DNA of 64,000 bases from Variovorax boronicumulans (GTDB taxonomy: Bacteria > Pseudomonadota > Gammaproteobacteria > Burkholderiales > Burkholderiaceae_C), in contig NZ_JAAAFX010000009.1 in NCBI RefSeq assembly GCF_019352895.1, forward strand, positions 1,167,978 through 1,231,977. The letters run 5' to 3'. Positions 43,946 to 52,559 of this stretch are shown one piece after another; position 1 is the stretch's first letter; the number at the start of each line of letters is the position of its first letter. The notes beneath the pieces are model-generated. The model was not told the DNA's origin. It did not search any database and worked only from the letters and a program-made list of their open reading frames with translations. A program made the position numbers and the translations under genes.

Positions 43946-43957
43946 GCTTGTCTTGCT

Positions 43958-44066
43958 CCCTCTCCCTCCGGGGAGAGGGAGGGGGTGAGGGCATGCAGCC
44001 TCTGCAGAGGCGCATCGTCGAGCGACCGCCGCCGCCCTCACCCTGCCCTCTCCCAAAGGGAGAGGG
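43958..44066. repeat. REP-like paired hairpins between convergent genes
   Basis: Two hairpins made from the same motif are present: CCCTCTCC/GGAGAGGG (43958-43965, 43972-43979) and CCCTCTCCC-AAA-GGGAGAGGG (44046-44066). The outer arms GGGGGTGAGGG and CCCTCACCCTG can also pair with each other. This CCCTCACCC/CCCTCTCCC pattern is a widespread intergenic repeat. It probably also serves as the boundary for the two convergent genes; an A-rich tract borders the second hairpin. Confidence 0.6.
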
Positions 44067-44075
44067 AAAAGAAAA

Positions 44076-44993
44076 TCAGGCCGGCGTGGTCCCCGTGTCC
44101 GGCGCCGGACTCTGTACCTGGAACGGATGCCCCGGCAGCGGGATGAACTCGGTCTCGCCCGGCACCTGTCCCATGCGCTGCGCGGCCCAGTCGTCGCCGG
44201 CCTGCAGGATGCGTTCGCGCCGGCTCGAGACGAAATTCCAGGTGATGTAGCGCGGGCCGTCGAGCGGCTCGCCGCCGATCACCATCAGGCGCACCGCGGT
44301 GTCGGCGCTCAAGGTCGCGCCCTGCCCGGCCGGCAGCGAGGCCATGGTGTGGGCCTCGACCGCCACGCCGTCGATGCGCACATCGCCGTCGACCGGATAC
44401 ACCGCCAGTTCGGGCGCCAGCGCCGGCAGCACGAAGGACGTGCCCGCAGGCAGCGCGATGTCGAGGTACAGCGTGGGCGCGAAGGTCTTGACGGGCGAGC
44501 GCAGGCCGAAGGCCTCGCCGATCAGCACACGCACCCGCGCGCCCTGTTCGTCGACCTCGGGAATCGCATCGTTCGCGGTGTGCGTGAAGCTGGGCTCGAC
44601 CTCCTCGAAGGCCTGCGGCAGCGCGGCCCACAGCTGCAGGCCGTGGTTGACATATTCATCGCCGCGCAGGCGTTCGGGCTTGCGTTCCGAATGCACGATG
44701 CCGCGACCCGCGGTCATCCAGTTGATCGCACCGGGCAGGATCTCCTGCACGCTGCCGAGGCTGTCGCGATGCATCATCGCGCCCTCGAAGAGATAGGTGA
44801 CGGTGGCCAGCCCGATGTGCGGGTGCGGGCGCACGTCGTGCTGGGTGTCGGGCGTCTCTGTGGCCGGCCCGAAATGGTCGAAGAAGACGAAAGGCCCGAC
44901 CGATCGGCGCTGCGCCGACGGCAGCAGGCGGCGGACCTTGAAGCCGCCACCGAGGTCCTTGTCGTGGGGGCGAAGCAGCGTGGGGGCAGTCAT
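44076..44993 (-). CDS. Pirin-family bicupin protein
   Basis: The 305-residue pirin has an N-terminal cupin with the metal-binding pattern VRPHPHIGLATVTYLFEG, MMHRDSLGSVQEILPGAINWMTA and GRGIVHSERKP. The C-terminal cupin contains LYLDIALPAGTSFVLPA. Bacterial pirins often have quercetin 2,3-dioxygenase activity or act as redox-responsive regulators. It is last in a four-gene minus-strand cluster with a flavodoxin-like reductase 13 bp upstream, a DoxX protein and a second, shorter pirin, which points to quinone or electrophile detoxification. Confidence 0.88.
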   Translation of the reverse strand: MTAPTLLRPHDKDLGGGFKVRRLLPSAQRRSVGPFVFFDHFGPATETPDTQHDVRPHPHIGLATVTYLFEGAMMHRDSLGSVQEILPGAINWMTAGRGIVHSERKPERLRGDEYVNHGLQLWAALPQAFEEVEPSFTHTANDAIPEVDEQGARVRVLIGEAFGLRSPVKTFAPTLYLDIALPAGTSFVLPALAPELAVYPVDGDVRIDGVAVEAHTMASLPAGQGATLSADTAVRLMVIGGEPLDGPRYITWNFVSSRRERILQAGDDWAAQRMGQVPGETEFIPLPGHPFQVQSPAPDTGTTPA

Positions 44994-45006
44994 TTCTATC
45001 GTTCCT

Positions 45007-45561
45007 TCATGGTGTGCGTGCAGCGGTCACCTGGGCCACGCGTTCGCCGAAGACGCGCGCGGTGTCGAGGTCGCCCTTTGAAATTTCGGCCGGGCTGGCG
45101 TCGGAGGGCGAGACCGTCAGCAGGCCGCCGTAGCCGCCCACGTAGTTGAGCGCGTCGCGGCGCGCGGCCTTGTCGTTGGCCGGATGGATGCCCATGCTGA
45201 TCCACAGGCCGCCATGCTGCATGGCCAGGGTCCAGAGATAGCCCAGCGTCGTGACCTTGTCGCCGTTCATGGTCGCGCTGTTGGTGAAGCCCGCGAAGAA
45301 CTTGTCCTTCCAGCCTTCGGCGTACCAGACCTTGGACGAGGCATCGGCGAATTTCTTGAACTGCCAGCTCACGCCGCCCATGTAGGTCGGCGAGCCGAAC
45401 ACGATCGCATCGGCTGCGGCCAGGGTTTCCCAGCCGCCGGCGGCCAGGTTGCCGTCGGCGTCGATGGCGATCAGCTCGGCACCCGCCCCGTCCGCCACCG
45501 CCTGCGCCACGCGCTGGGTGTGGCCATAGCCGGAATGGAAAACGACGGCGATGCGGGGCAT
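45007..45561 (-). CDS. Flavodoxin-fold NAD(P)H:quinone reductase (WrbA-like)
   Basis: The 184-residue protein starts with an FMN-binding loop (VVFHSGYGHTQRVAQAVADG). It continues with ADAIVFGSPTYMGGVSWQFKKFADAS and the second flavin loop KFFAGFTNSATMNGDK. WrbA-type enzymes reduce quinones by two electrons and so avoid semiquinone radicals. It lies 29 bp after the DoxX gene and 13 bp before a pirin gene. The short C-terminal part and SGYGHT loop suit the small NADPH-dependent FMN reductase subgroup as well, so the exact name is uncertain. Confidence 0.82.
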   Translation of the reverse strand: MPRIAVVFHSGYGHTQRVAQAVADGAGAELIAIDADGNLAAGGWETLAAADAIVFGSPTYMGGVSWQFKKFADASSKVWYAEGWKDKFFAGFTNSATMNGDKVTTLGYLWTLAMQHGGLWISMGIHPANDKAARRDALNYVGGYGGLLTVSPSDASPAEISKGDLDTARVFGERVAQVTAARTP

Positions 45562-45590
45562 GGGAATCCTCTCGAAAAATAAGGCGCAGC

Positions 45591-46028
45591 TTAGCGCTTG
45601 TCGATGCTGAGGCGGCCCGGACCGAAGGCCCAGACGACCAGCAGGCCACCGACCACGGCGATGTTCTTGAAGAACATCAGCTGGTTCACGAAGGCCTTGT
45701 CGGCGGCCATGGCCCAGTAGTTGTGGAAGGAAAAGGTGGCGACCAGCGTGAACAGCGCGATGCCGATGGCGGCCCAGCGCGTCTTGAAGCCGACCAGCAG
45801 CGCCAGGCCCAGGCCCAGTTCGACAAGGATCGCGACCACGGCCGCGACCTGCGGCAGCGGCAGGCCGACCGAGCTGATGTAGCCGACGGTGCCGGCAAAG
45901 CCCATCAGCTTGCCGAAGCCGGCAGGGACGAACAGCGCGGCCAGCAGGATGCGGCCGACGAGCGCGGCGACGTCCTGGCTGCCGGAGGTGGTGACGCCCG
46001 TCGGGCGGGTGGCGGTGATGGTGGACAT
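45591..46028 (-). CDS. DoxX-family membrane protein
   Basis: The 145-residue protein has four membrane helices. The DoxX signature is VGRILLAALFVPAGFGKLMGF, then ILVELGLGLALLVGFKTRWAA and LMFFKNIAVVGGLLVVWA. DoxX-like proteins of unknown reaction often neighbour quinone reductases and pirins and are linked to thiol/redox stress. The ATG at 46028 has a strong AGGAG site 6-10 nt upstream. It lies 167 bp after the first pirin gene. Confidence 0.87.
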   Translation of the reverse strand: MSTITATRPTGVTTSGSQDVAALVGRILLAALFVPAGFGKLMGFAGTVGYISSVGLPLPQVAAVVAILVELGLGLALLVGFKTRWAAIGIALFTLVATFSFHNYWAMAADKAFVNQLMFFKNIAVVGGLLVVWAFGPGRLSIDKR

Positions 46029-46195
46029 GAAAAAACTCCTCGGTTGAAAAAATGAAAAGAGAGAAAACGGGTCAGAACGGGCGAAGGAACCGTCGCGAGC
46101 GCCCCGAGCCTGCATCGAGGACCGGAGCCGCACTCCCGTGCGGTGAGGACCGCAGATGCGGGATCGGGGTGCGCAGCAGGTTCATTCGCTCGTTC

Positions 46196-46897
46196 TCAGG
46201 CGGCGAGATCGAACACCAGCACTTCGGCATCCTTGCCACCGGCCAATGCCAGCTGCGCCTCGCCTTCGAGCATCGCGGCGTCGCCGGTCACCAGCTTGCG
46301 GCCGTTGACCTCGAGCTCGCCGCGCACCAGGTGCACATAGCTCTTGCGCGCCGGGTCCAGCGTCAGCGCCGCCGTCTCGTCGCCATCGAGCAGCCCGGCG
46401 TAGAGCCGCGCATCGGCATGCACCGTGACCGAACCCTCGCTGCCGTCGGGCGAGGCCACCAGCCGCAACCGGCCGCGCTTGTCGGCCGCGTCGAACTGCT
46501 TCTGCTCGTAGCCGGGTGCGATGCCGCGTTCGTTGGGCAGCAGCCAGATCTGCAGGAAGTGCGTGGTCTCGTCCTTCTTGTGGTTGAACTCGCTGTGCAT
46601 CACGCCGCGGCCCGCGCTCATGCGCTGGACGTCGCCGGGCGGGATGCTCTCGATGTTGCCCATGCTGTCCTTGTGCGCCAGTTCGCCCGACAGCACATAG
46701 CTGATGATTTCCATGTCCTTGTGGCCATGGGTGCCGAAGCCCGCGCCGGCCGCGACGCGGTCTTCGTTGATCACGCGCAGGTTGCCGAAGCCCATGTGCG
46801 CCGGGTCGTGGTAGCCGGCAAAGGAAAAGCTGTGGAAGGACTTGAGCCAGCCGTGATCGGCGTAGCCACGTTCCTGGGATTTGCGAATCGTCAACAT
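46196..46897 (-). CDS. Pirin-family protein (YhaK/quercetinase type)
   Basis: The 233-residue bicupin has GWLKSFHSFSFAGYHDPAH, then the metal site GTHGHKDMEIISYVLSGELAHKDSMG and GRGVMHSEFNH, typical of YhaK/YhhW. These proteins can act as quercetin dioxygenases or redox sensors. It is the first gene of the pirin/DoxX/flavodoxin/pirin cluster and is transcribed away from a LysR-type regulator gene, 144 bp distant. That is the usual arrangement for a regulator and its target. Confidence 0.9.
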   Translation of the reverse strand: MLTIRKSQERGYADHGWLKSFHSFSFAGYHDPAHMGFGNLRVINEDRVAAGAGFGTHGHKDMEIISYVLSGELAHKDSMGNIESIPPGDVQRMSAGRGVMHSEFNHKKDETTHFLQIWLLPNERGIAPGYEQKQFDAADKRGRLRLVASPDGSEGSVTVHADARLYAGLLDGDETAALTLDPARKSYVHLVRGELEVNGRKLVTGDAAMLEGEAQLALAGGKDAEVLVFDLAA

Positions 46898-47012
46898 CGT
46901 TGAACTCCTGGGCCCTGGGGCCTCTTTCGAAGAGCCGCGCCGTGTGCGCAGCGGATGTCTGTAACTTTAGGGCGCCGGATCGGTCCTGCAGTGGCCCGCG
47001 TTTGATGGCACC

Positions 47013-47029
47013 ATTCAATTTTTTTGAAT
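47013..47029. promoter_or_regulatory. Candidate LysR-type operator
   Basis: The perfect dyad ATTCAA-TTTTT-TTGAAT contains a T-N11-A core (47015-47027) as expected for LysR-type binding sites. It lies just before the regulator start and within the 144-bp divergent promoter region, suited to autoregulation and control of the pirin gene. Confidence 0.55.
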
Positions 47030-47041
47030 GAACGAAAAACC

Positions 47042-47995
47042 ATGCCCAATGCCCGCGATGTCCTGACGCCCGAGGCGCTCGCCATGCTGCAGACGGTGGT
47101 CAGCGCCGGCAGCTTTGCGGGCGCGGCCCGGGTACTCGACCTGGTGCCCAGCGCGCTGAGCTACCGGGTGCGCCAGATCGAGGACGCGCTCGACGTGCTG
47201 CTGTTCGACCGCAGCGCGCGCCAGGCCCGGCTCACCGAGGCCGGCGCCGAGCTGATGCGCGAGGCGCCGCGCCTGCTGGGCGACGTCGAGGCCGTGGCCA
47301 ACCGCGTCAAGCGCGTGGCGACCGGCTGGGAACCGCTGCTGACCATCGCGATCGACAGCGTGATCGCGCGCGACCCGATGCTCGACCTGGTGGGCGCCTT
47401 CTACGCGCTCGAGCCGCCGACGCGCCTCAAGCTGCGCGACGAGACGCTGCTCGGCACCATCGAGGCGCTGGCCAGCGGCGAGGCCGACCTGGCCGTCGGT
47501 TCGGTGCTCGACGCCGCCGCCCTGGGCTTCACCGCGCCGTCGATCCGCACCCGGCTGCTGGGCGAGCTGCGCTTCGTCTATGCGGTGGCGCCGCACCATC
47601 CGCTGGCGGCGCTGCCGCAGCCGCTCGACGACGCCACGCTGCGCGCGCACCGCGCGGTGGCCGCGGCCGACTCCTCGCGCGCCGGCCCGCGCATGACGGT
47701 CAACCTGATCGGCGGACAGGACGTGCTGACCGTGCCCACCATGCAGGCCAAGCTGTCGGCACAGCTGCACGGCCTGGGCGGCGGCTTCCTGCCCGAACCC
47801 ATGGCACGGCCCTACATCGAGGCCGGCCACCTGGTCGAACTGCGCACCGAACGCGTCCAGCCCGTGGGGCAGATGCACCTGGCCTGGCGCGTGCGCAGCA
47901 ATGCGCCACCGGGCCGCGCGCTCGAGTGGTGGCTGGCGCAGTTCGAGCATGAAGGCACGCGCCGCGCGCTGCTCGAACGGCATCGCGGCCGCTGA
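47042..47995 (+). CDS. LysR-family transcriptional regulator
   Basis: The 317-residue protein has an N-terminal winged HTH (LTPEALAMLQTVVSAGSFAGAARVLDLVPSALSYRVRQIEDAL, in two parts around AARVL) and a LysR substrate-binding domain from about residue 95, with LGTIEALASGEADLAVGS and PHHPLAALPQPLDD. It probably controls the divergent pirin/DoxX/flavodoxin/pirin genes, as LysR genes usually regulate the adjoining divergent unit. The ATG at 47042 was chosen; a TTG at 47024 would add six residues and would overlap the candidate operator. Confidence 0.9.
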   Translation: MPNARDVLTPEALAMLQTVVSAGSFAGAARVLDLVPSALSYRVRQIEDALDVLLFDRSARQARLTEAGAELMREAPRLLGDVEAVANRVKRVATGWEPLLTIAIDSVIARDPMLDLVGAFYALEPPTRLKLRDETLLGTIEALASGEADLAVGSVLDAAALGFTAPSIRTRLLGELRFVYAVAPHHPLAALPQPLDDATLRAHRAVAAADSSRAGPRMTVNLIGGQDVLTVPTMQAKLSAQLHGLGGGFLPEPMARPYIEAGHLVELRTERVQPVGQMHLAWRVRSNAPPGRALEWWLAQFEHEGTRRALLERHRGR

Positions 47996-48069
47996 GCATC
48001 GCGCAAGCCGATGTAGAGTCAGCCTCGTCATCGCCCCGTCACCGTTCGCCACCCAGAAAGAGACCCGTC

Positions 48070-49140
48070 ATGCGCACCACCCAGCCCGCCGACCGTCATC
48101 GAAACCCCGCCACCGCCCCCCGCCACTTCGCCATCGTGGGCGCCGGCATGGCCGGCGTGGCCTGCGCGCGCACGCTGCTGCAGGCCGGCCACGAGGTCAC
48201 CGTGTTCGAAGCCGAGGCGAGCCCCGGCGGCCGCATGACCAGCGAATCGACGGCCTTCGGCCGCTTCGACAGCGGCGCCCAGTACTTCACCGTGCGCGAC
48301 GAGCGTTTCGCGCTGGCCCTGCAGACCGCCACGAAGATCTGCCGCCCCTGGAGCGCCAACCTGGTGCGCGTGCTCGACCCGCACGGCCGCGTCGCCGAAG
48401 CCGCGCTGCCCGCGCGCGACCCGCACTACGTGGCCCAACCCGGCATGGACGCGCTGGTGGCGCACTGGGCCGAGCCGCTGGGCCAGCGCCTGGTGACCGG
48501 CGCCCAGGTGCTGCAGATCGAGCCCGACGCGCTCGACCGCAGCCGCTGGCAGCTGCGCACCGAGGGCGATGCGGCGCCGGTGCACTCCGGCTTCGATGCC
48601 GTGCTGCTGGCCGTGCCGCCTGCGCGTGCGCGCCTGCTGCTGGGCCGCAGCAAGATCGCGCCCACGCTGGAGCGCAACATCGCCAAGGTGCAGGCCTCGC
48701 CCTGCTGGACCTTGATGATCGCCTTCCCCCAGGCCAGCCAGCCCACGCTGCCGCACCTGGGCCCGCAATGGAACGCGGCGCGCAGCACACACCACCGCGT
48801 GGCCTGGCTGGCGCGCGAGTCGTCCAAGCCGGGCCGCGAGCCGGTCGAGCGCTGGACGCTGCAGGCCAGCCCGACCTGGTCGCAGGAACACCTGCGCGAC
48901 GACGCCGCGCGCGTCGAGGCCAAGCTGCTGCGCGCCTTCTCCGAGATCACCGGCATCCACGCCACGCCCAGCTACGCACGTGCCCGCTGCTGGCCCGAAG
49001 CCCAGACCCAGGCCCCGCTGGGCAAGCCGCACCTGTGGGACGCCAAGACCCGCATCGGCCTGGCCGGTGACTGGTGCATGGGGCACAGGGTCGAGGATGC
49101 CTTCCTGTCGGGCCTGTCGCTGGCCCTGGCGGTGATCTAG
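48070..49140 (+). CDS. FAD/NAD(P)-dependent amine oxidase-like (renalase-type) oxidoreductase
   Basis: The 356-residue protein has a Rossmann FAD site (FAIVGAGMAGVACARTLLQAG, then VFEAEASPGGRM with the adenine/ribose Glu). Next comes RFDSGAQYFTVRDERF, a substrate-region PGMDALVAHW, and the C-terminal flavin motif IGLAGDWCMGHRVEDAFLSG. The pattern matches bacterial renalase-like proteins of unknown substrate. It begins 74 bp after the LysR gene and ends 19 bp before gluQ, so it may share transcription with the tRNA-modification genes that follow. Confidence 0.85.
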   Translation: MRTTQPADRHRNPATAPRHFAIVGAGMAGVACARTLLQAGHEVTVFEAEASPGGRMTSESTAFGRFDSGAQYFTVRDERFALALQTATKICRPWSANLVRVLDPHGRVAEAALPARDPHYVAQPGMDALVAHWAEPLGQRLVTGAQVLQIEPDALDRSRWQLRTEGDAAPVHSGFDAVLLAVPPARARLLLGRSKIAPTLERNIAKVQASPCWTLMIAFPQASQPTLPHLGPQWNAARSTHHRVAWLARESSKPGREPVERWTLQASPTWSQEHLRDDAARVEAKLLRAFSEITGIHATPSYARARCWPEAQTQAPLGKPHLWDAKTRIGLAGDWCMGHRVEDAFLSGLSLALAVI

Positions 49141-49159
49141 CGCCCGCCGCGCCGACCGC

Positions 49160-50056
49160 ATGCGCGGCCGCTTCGCCCCTTCCCCGACCGGCCCGCTGCA
49201 TGCGGGCTCGCTGGTCGCCGCGCTGGCCAGCTGGCTCGACGTGCGCGCCCGCGGCCCGAACGCGCAATGGCTGGTGCGCATCGAGGATGCCGACACCGAA
49301 CGCTGCCTGCCCGGCATGGGCACGCACATGCTGCGGCAACTGGCCGCCTGCGGCCTGCGGCCCGACGAGGCGCCGGTCTGGCAGACCCAGCGCACCGCGC
49401 GCTACGAAGCCGCGCTGGAGGCGCTGCGCACCGAAGCGCTGGCCTACCCCTGCGGCTGCTCGCGCAAGGACATCGGCGAGGCGCTGGCGCGGCTCGGCCA
49501 GGCGCCCGAGCGCCATGGCGAGCGCGTCTATCCCGGCACCTGCCGCGACGGACTGCACGGCAAGCCCGCGCGTGCCTGGCGTTTCGCCACGTCCAAGGTC
49601 GATGCCGAAGTGCGCTGGACCGATCGCCGGCTGGGCCCGCAGCAGCAGGACGTGGCGCGCGAGGTCGGCGACTTCGTGCTGCGCCGTGCCGACGGACCCT
49701 GGGCCTACCAGCTCGCGGTGGTGGTCGACGATGCCGAACAGGGCGTGACCGACGTGGTGCGCGGCGAAGACCTGGCCGACAACACCGCGCGCCAGATCCT
49801 GCTGCAGCGCGCCCTCGGTTTTCCCACGCCCAGCTACCTGCACACGCCGCTGGTGCGCGGCGCCGACGGCGACAAGCTGTCCAAGCAGAACGGCGCCAGC
49901 GCGCTCGACACCGGCACGCCGCAGGCGGCCCTGGCCGCGCTCGATCGGGCCGCGCGCGTGCTGGGCCTGCGCCCCACCCCGGCCCTGGATTGCGCGGCCG
50001 CCTTGGGCGGCTGGGTGCCCGAATGGCGCGCTCTCTACAATTCGCGGCCCTCATGA
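49160..50056 (+). CDS. gluQ: Glutamyl-Q tRNA(Asp) synthetase
   Basis: The 298-residue truncated GluRS-like enzyme attaches glutamate to queuosine 34 of tRNA(Asp). The class I HIGH-like motif is in FAPSPTGPLHAGSLVAALAS. The zinc site is CGCSR...YPGTCRDG. The KMSKS-like motif is DGDKLSKQNGA. It lacks the anticodon-binding domain, as expected. Its stop overlaps trmB by 4 bp. Confidence 0.93.
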   Translation: MRGRFAPSPTGPLHAGSLVAALASWLDVRARGPNAQWLVRIEDADTERCLPGMGTHMLRQLAACGLRPDEAPVWQTQRTARYEAALEALRTEALAYPCGCSRKDIGEALARLGQAPERHGERVYPGTCRDGLHGKPARAWRFATSKVDAEVRWTDRRLGPQQQDVAREVGDFVLRRADGPWAYQLAVVVDDAEQGVTDVVRGEDLADNTARQILLQRALGFPTPSYLHTPLVRGADGDKLSKQNGASALDTGTPQAALAALDRAARVLGLRPTPALDCAAALGGWVPEWRALYNSRPS

Positions 50057-50832
50057 ACTTCCCCGACACCGTGCCCCACGACCTCCCGCCCAGCGAAGAC
50101 GCGCCCGCCACCGACGATGGCGCCCCTGGCGACAGCAGCCCCGACGCGTCCCTGCCGCATCCGCTGCACCGCCGCCTCAAGAGCTTCGTGAAGCGCGCGG
50201 GCCGCACCACCGACGGCCAGGCGCGCGCGTTCGCCGAACTGGGCCCGCTGTTCCTGCTGCCCTACACGCCCGAACCGCTGGACCTGACAGCGGCCTTCGG
50301 CGGCCGTGCCGCCCCGACGGTGCTGGAGATCGGCTTCGGCATGGGCGAGGCGACCGCGCACATCGCGACCGTGCTGCCCGAGACCAACTTCCTGTGCTGC
50401 GAGGTGCATGAACCCGGCGTGGGCGCGCTGCTCAAGCGCATCGGCGAGCAGTCGATCCCGAACATCCGGATCTGCGCGCACGATGCGGTCGACGTGCTCG
50501 ACCACATGCTGCAGCCCGGCACGCTGGCCGGCGTCCACATCTTCTTCCCCGACCCCTGGCACAAGAAGCGGCACAACAAGCGCCGCCTGATCCAGGCCGA
50601 GTTCGTGACCAAGCTGGCTCAGCACCTGCAGCCCGGCGGCTATCTGCACTGCGCGACCGACTGGCAGCCCTACGCCGAGCAGATGCTCGAGGTGCTGTCG
50701 CAGGAGCCGCTGCTGCGCAACACGGCCGAGGCGTATGCCGAGAAGCCGCACTACCGGCCGCTCACCAAGTTCGAGAACCGCGGCCTCAAGCTGGGCCACG
50801 GCGTCTGGGACCTGGTGTTCCAGCGCGCCTGA
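50053..50832 (+). CDS. trmB: tRNA (guanine-N7-)-methyltransferase
   Basis: The 259-residue SAM-dependent enzyme makes m7G46 in tRNA. Motif I is VLEIGFGMGEATAHIA (about 94-109). The family hallmark is FFPDPWHKKRHNKRRLIQ, followed by LQPGGYLHCATDWQPYA and the C-terminal TKFENRGLKLGHGVWDL. An N-terminal extension of ~45 acidic residues precedes the conserved part, as in many betaproteobacteria. The ATG overlaps the gluQ stop (ATGA). Confidence 0.95.
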   Translation: MNFPDTVPHDLPPSEDAPATDDGAPGDSSPDASLPHPLHRRLKSFVKRAGRTTDGQARAFAELGPLFLLPYTPEPLDLTAAFGGRAAPTVLEIGFGMGEATAHIATVLPETNFLCCEVHEPGVGALLKRIGEQSIPNIRICAHDAVDVLDHMLQPGTLAGVHIFFPDPWHKKRHNKRRLIQAEFVTKLAQHLQPGGYLHCATDWQPYAEQMLEVLSQEPLLRNTAEAYAEKPHYRPLTKFENRGLKLGHGVWDLVFQRA

Positions 50833-50844
50833 GGCGCGGCCGCT

Positions 50845-51330
50845 TCAGTCCTCGAGGCGGAAGCGGAACGGCACCTGCACCTGGTGGCGCACGGCACGCC
50901 CCTGGGCATCGCGCGCGGGTTCGTAACGCCACTGGCGCACCGCTTCGACCACGGCCGCATCGAACAACGGGTGCGGCGTGCGCAGGATGCGCACGGTCTC
51001 GGGCACGCCCTGCGTGTCGATGAAGAAGCTCGCCACCACCGTGCCGTCGATGCCGCTCTCGGTCAGTGCCGCCGGAAAGACCGGCGCCGGCCGGCGCAGC
51101 GGCACGGGCAGCACGACAGCCGCCTGGGCCGGCGGCGGCGCAGGGGCCACGGCGACCACCGGGGGCGCAGCCTGCTCGACGGCGATCGTCGGCGGATGCG
51201 CGATCGGTCCCGCGGACGGCGTGGGCGCCTCGTCGTCGATCGGAGGTTTCCGGGGCATCGTGCAGCCGGCCAGCACGATGGAGAGCAGGAGTGCCGAGAG
51301 GATCGGCGTCGGGAGTGAACGGGAGGACAT
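50845..51330 (-). CDS. Lipoprotein with TonB C-terminal domain
   Basis: The 161-residue protein has a lipoprotein signal peptide ending in the lipobox LAGC (Cys at about 23, followed by Thr, so outer-membrane sorting is likely). A Pro/Ala-rich linker (about 28-80) and a TonB-C domain follow, with PAPVFPAALTESGIDGTVVASFFIDTQG, read in two pieces around GIDG, and HPLFDAAVVEAVRQWRYEPA. Ordinary TonB is held in the inner membrane by a helix; this one lacks it and so probably is not an energy transducer. It adjoins the two-component system genes, 38 bp away on the same strand. Confidence 0.8.
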   Translation of the reverse strand: MSSRSLPTPILSALLLSIVLAGCTMPRKPPIDDEAPTPSAGPIAHPPTIAVEQAAPPVVAVAPAPPPAQAAVVLPVPLRRPAPVFPAALTESGIDGTVVASFFIDTQGVPETVRILRTPHPLFDAAVVEAVRQWRYEPARDAQGRAVRHQVQVPFRFRLED

Positions 51331-51368
51331 CCCGCATTATCGGAAGGAGGCCGATGCGGCCCGAGGCC

Positions 51369-52559
51369 TCAGCCCGCCGACGCGGCTGCGCGCCGATCGG
51401 CGGCCAGCAAGGGCATGCGGATCGTGAAGCGCGTGCCGCCCCGCGCCGAGCTGTCGGCGCTGATCTCGCCGCCCTGGCGCAGCACCAGCATGTGCACGAT
51501 GGACAGGCCCAGGCCCGAGCCGCCCGTGGCGCGCGAGCGCGAGTTGTCCGAGCGCTGGAAGCGCTGGAACAGGTTCTGGCACACGTCCTCGGGCAGGCCG
51601 GCGCCGGCATCGCTGATCGCCAGCACCGCCGTGCCCGCCTTGGCGTCCGATCGCAGGCGGATGCCCAGCCAGGCCCCGTCGCGCGCATAGCGCAGCACGT
51701 TCTCGGTCAGGTTCGAGATCACCTGGCGCATCCGGTCCGGATCGGCATGGACCCACACATGCCCTTGCCCGATGTCGAGCTCCGGCACGATGCCGTGCTC
51801 GGCCAGCCGGCTGGCATAGCCGGCCACGGTGTCCTGCACCAGCACCGCCAGGTCCACCTTCGCGGTCTGCAGCGACAGGCCGCCGGCGTCCGCCATCGAC
51901 AGCATGTGCAGGTCGTCGACCAGGCGCCCCAGGTGCTCGACCTGGTCCAGCAGGGTTCTGAACTCCGCGCCGTCGGCCGGAATCACGCCGTCGCACACCG
52001 CATGCAGGCGCGCGCGCAGCACGGCCAGCGGGGTGCGCAGCTCGTGCGAGACCGCCGCCGCGGTGGCCTTGCGCTCGCGCTCCAGCTGCTCCAGCGCATC
52101 GGTCATGTGGTTGAAGTCGTTGACCATGTCCGCCATCTCGCCGCGCTCCCGGCCGGGCTCGGCACGCACCGAGAAGTCGCCCAGCGCCACGCGCTGCGCG
52201 GCCTCGGCCATCGAGGCCAGCGGCAAGGTGACGAAGCGCGAGACCCAGAAGCCGGCCGCCAGACCGAAGGGCAGGCACACCAGCAGGCCGATCAGCAGCG
52301 ACCACTTCTCGCCGAACAGCAGGTCGCCGCGCCAGTACTGGCCGTAGATCTGCATGGCACGTGGGCTGTCTTCCTGGGCCCGGTCCTGCAGCACGTCCAG
52401 CTCCTGCTGCACGTTCTCCGGCAGGCTGCCGTAGAAGCCCCGGTACTGCAGCTCGGAGAACAGCATGACGCTCGCCCCCAGGATCGCGATGGTGACCAGC
52501 ACCGTGGCGGCGATCCAGAGCCCGAAGCGGATCCAGATGCGGTCTAGGGCCCGGGCCAT
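51369..52559 (-). CDS. Sensor histidine kinase (BaeS-like)
   Basis: The 396-residue kinase has two membrane helices (about 12-35 and 86-108) with a ~50-residue periplasmic loop, a HAMP domain (about 109-160) and the phospho-acceptor His in AAVSHELRTPLAVLRARL. A HATPase domain follows with N box ISNLTENVLRYA, G1 SDAGAGLPEDV and G2 GGSGLGLSIVHMLVLRQGG. Its start overlaps the end of the response regulator gene by 16 bp. The short periplasmic loop fits BaeS-type envelope-stress sensors. It probably controls the divergent export/biosynthesis operon. Confidence 0.9.
   Translation of the reverse strand: MARALDRIWIRFGLWIAATVLVTIAILGASVMLFSELQYRGFYGSLPENVQQELDVLQDRAQEDSPRAMQIYGQYWRGDLLFGEKWSLLIGLLVCLPFGLAAGFWVSRFVTLPLASMAEAAQRVALGDFSVRAEPGRERGEMADMVNDFNHMTDALEQLERERKATAAAVSHELRTPLAVLRARLHAVCDGVIPADGAEFRTLLDQVEHLGRLVDDLHMLSMADAGGLSLQTAKVDLAVLVQDTVAGYASRLAEHGIVPELDIGQGHVWVHADPDRMRQVISNLTENVLRYARDGAWLGIRLRSDAKAGTAVLAISDAGAGLPEDVCQNLFQRFQRSDNSRSRATGGSGLGLSIVHMLVLRQGGEISADSSARGGTRFTIRMPLLAADRRAAASAG

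Noticed and set aside
43958..44066. Remnant of an insertion sequence (inverted repeats).
   Set aside because: The repeats are short, contain no transposase fragment, and match the common CCCTCACCC/CCCTCTCCC intergenic repeat type.
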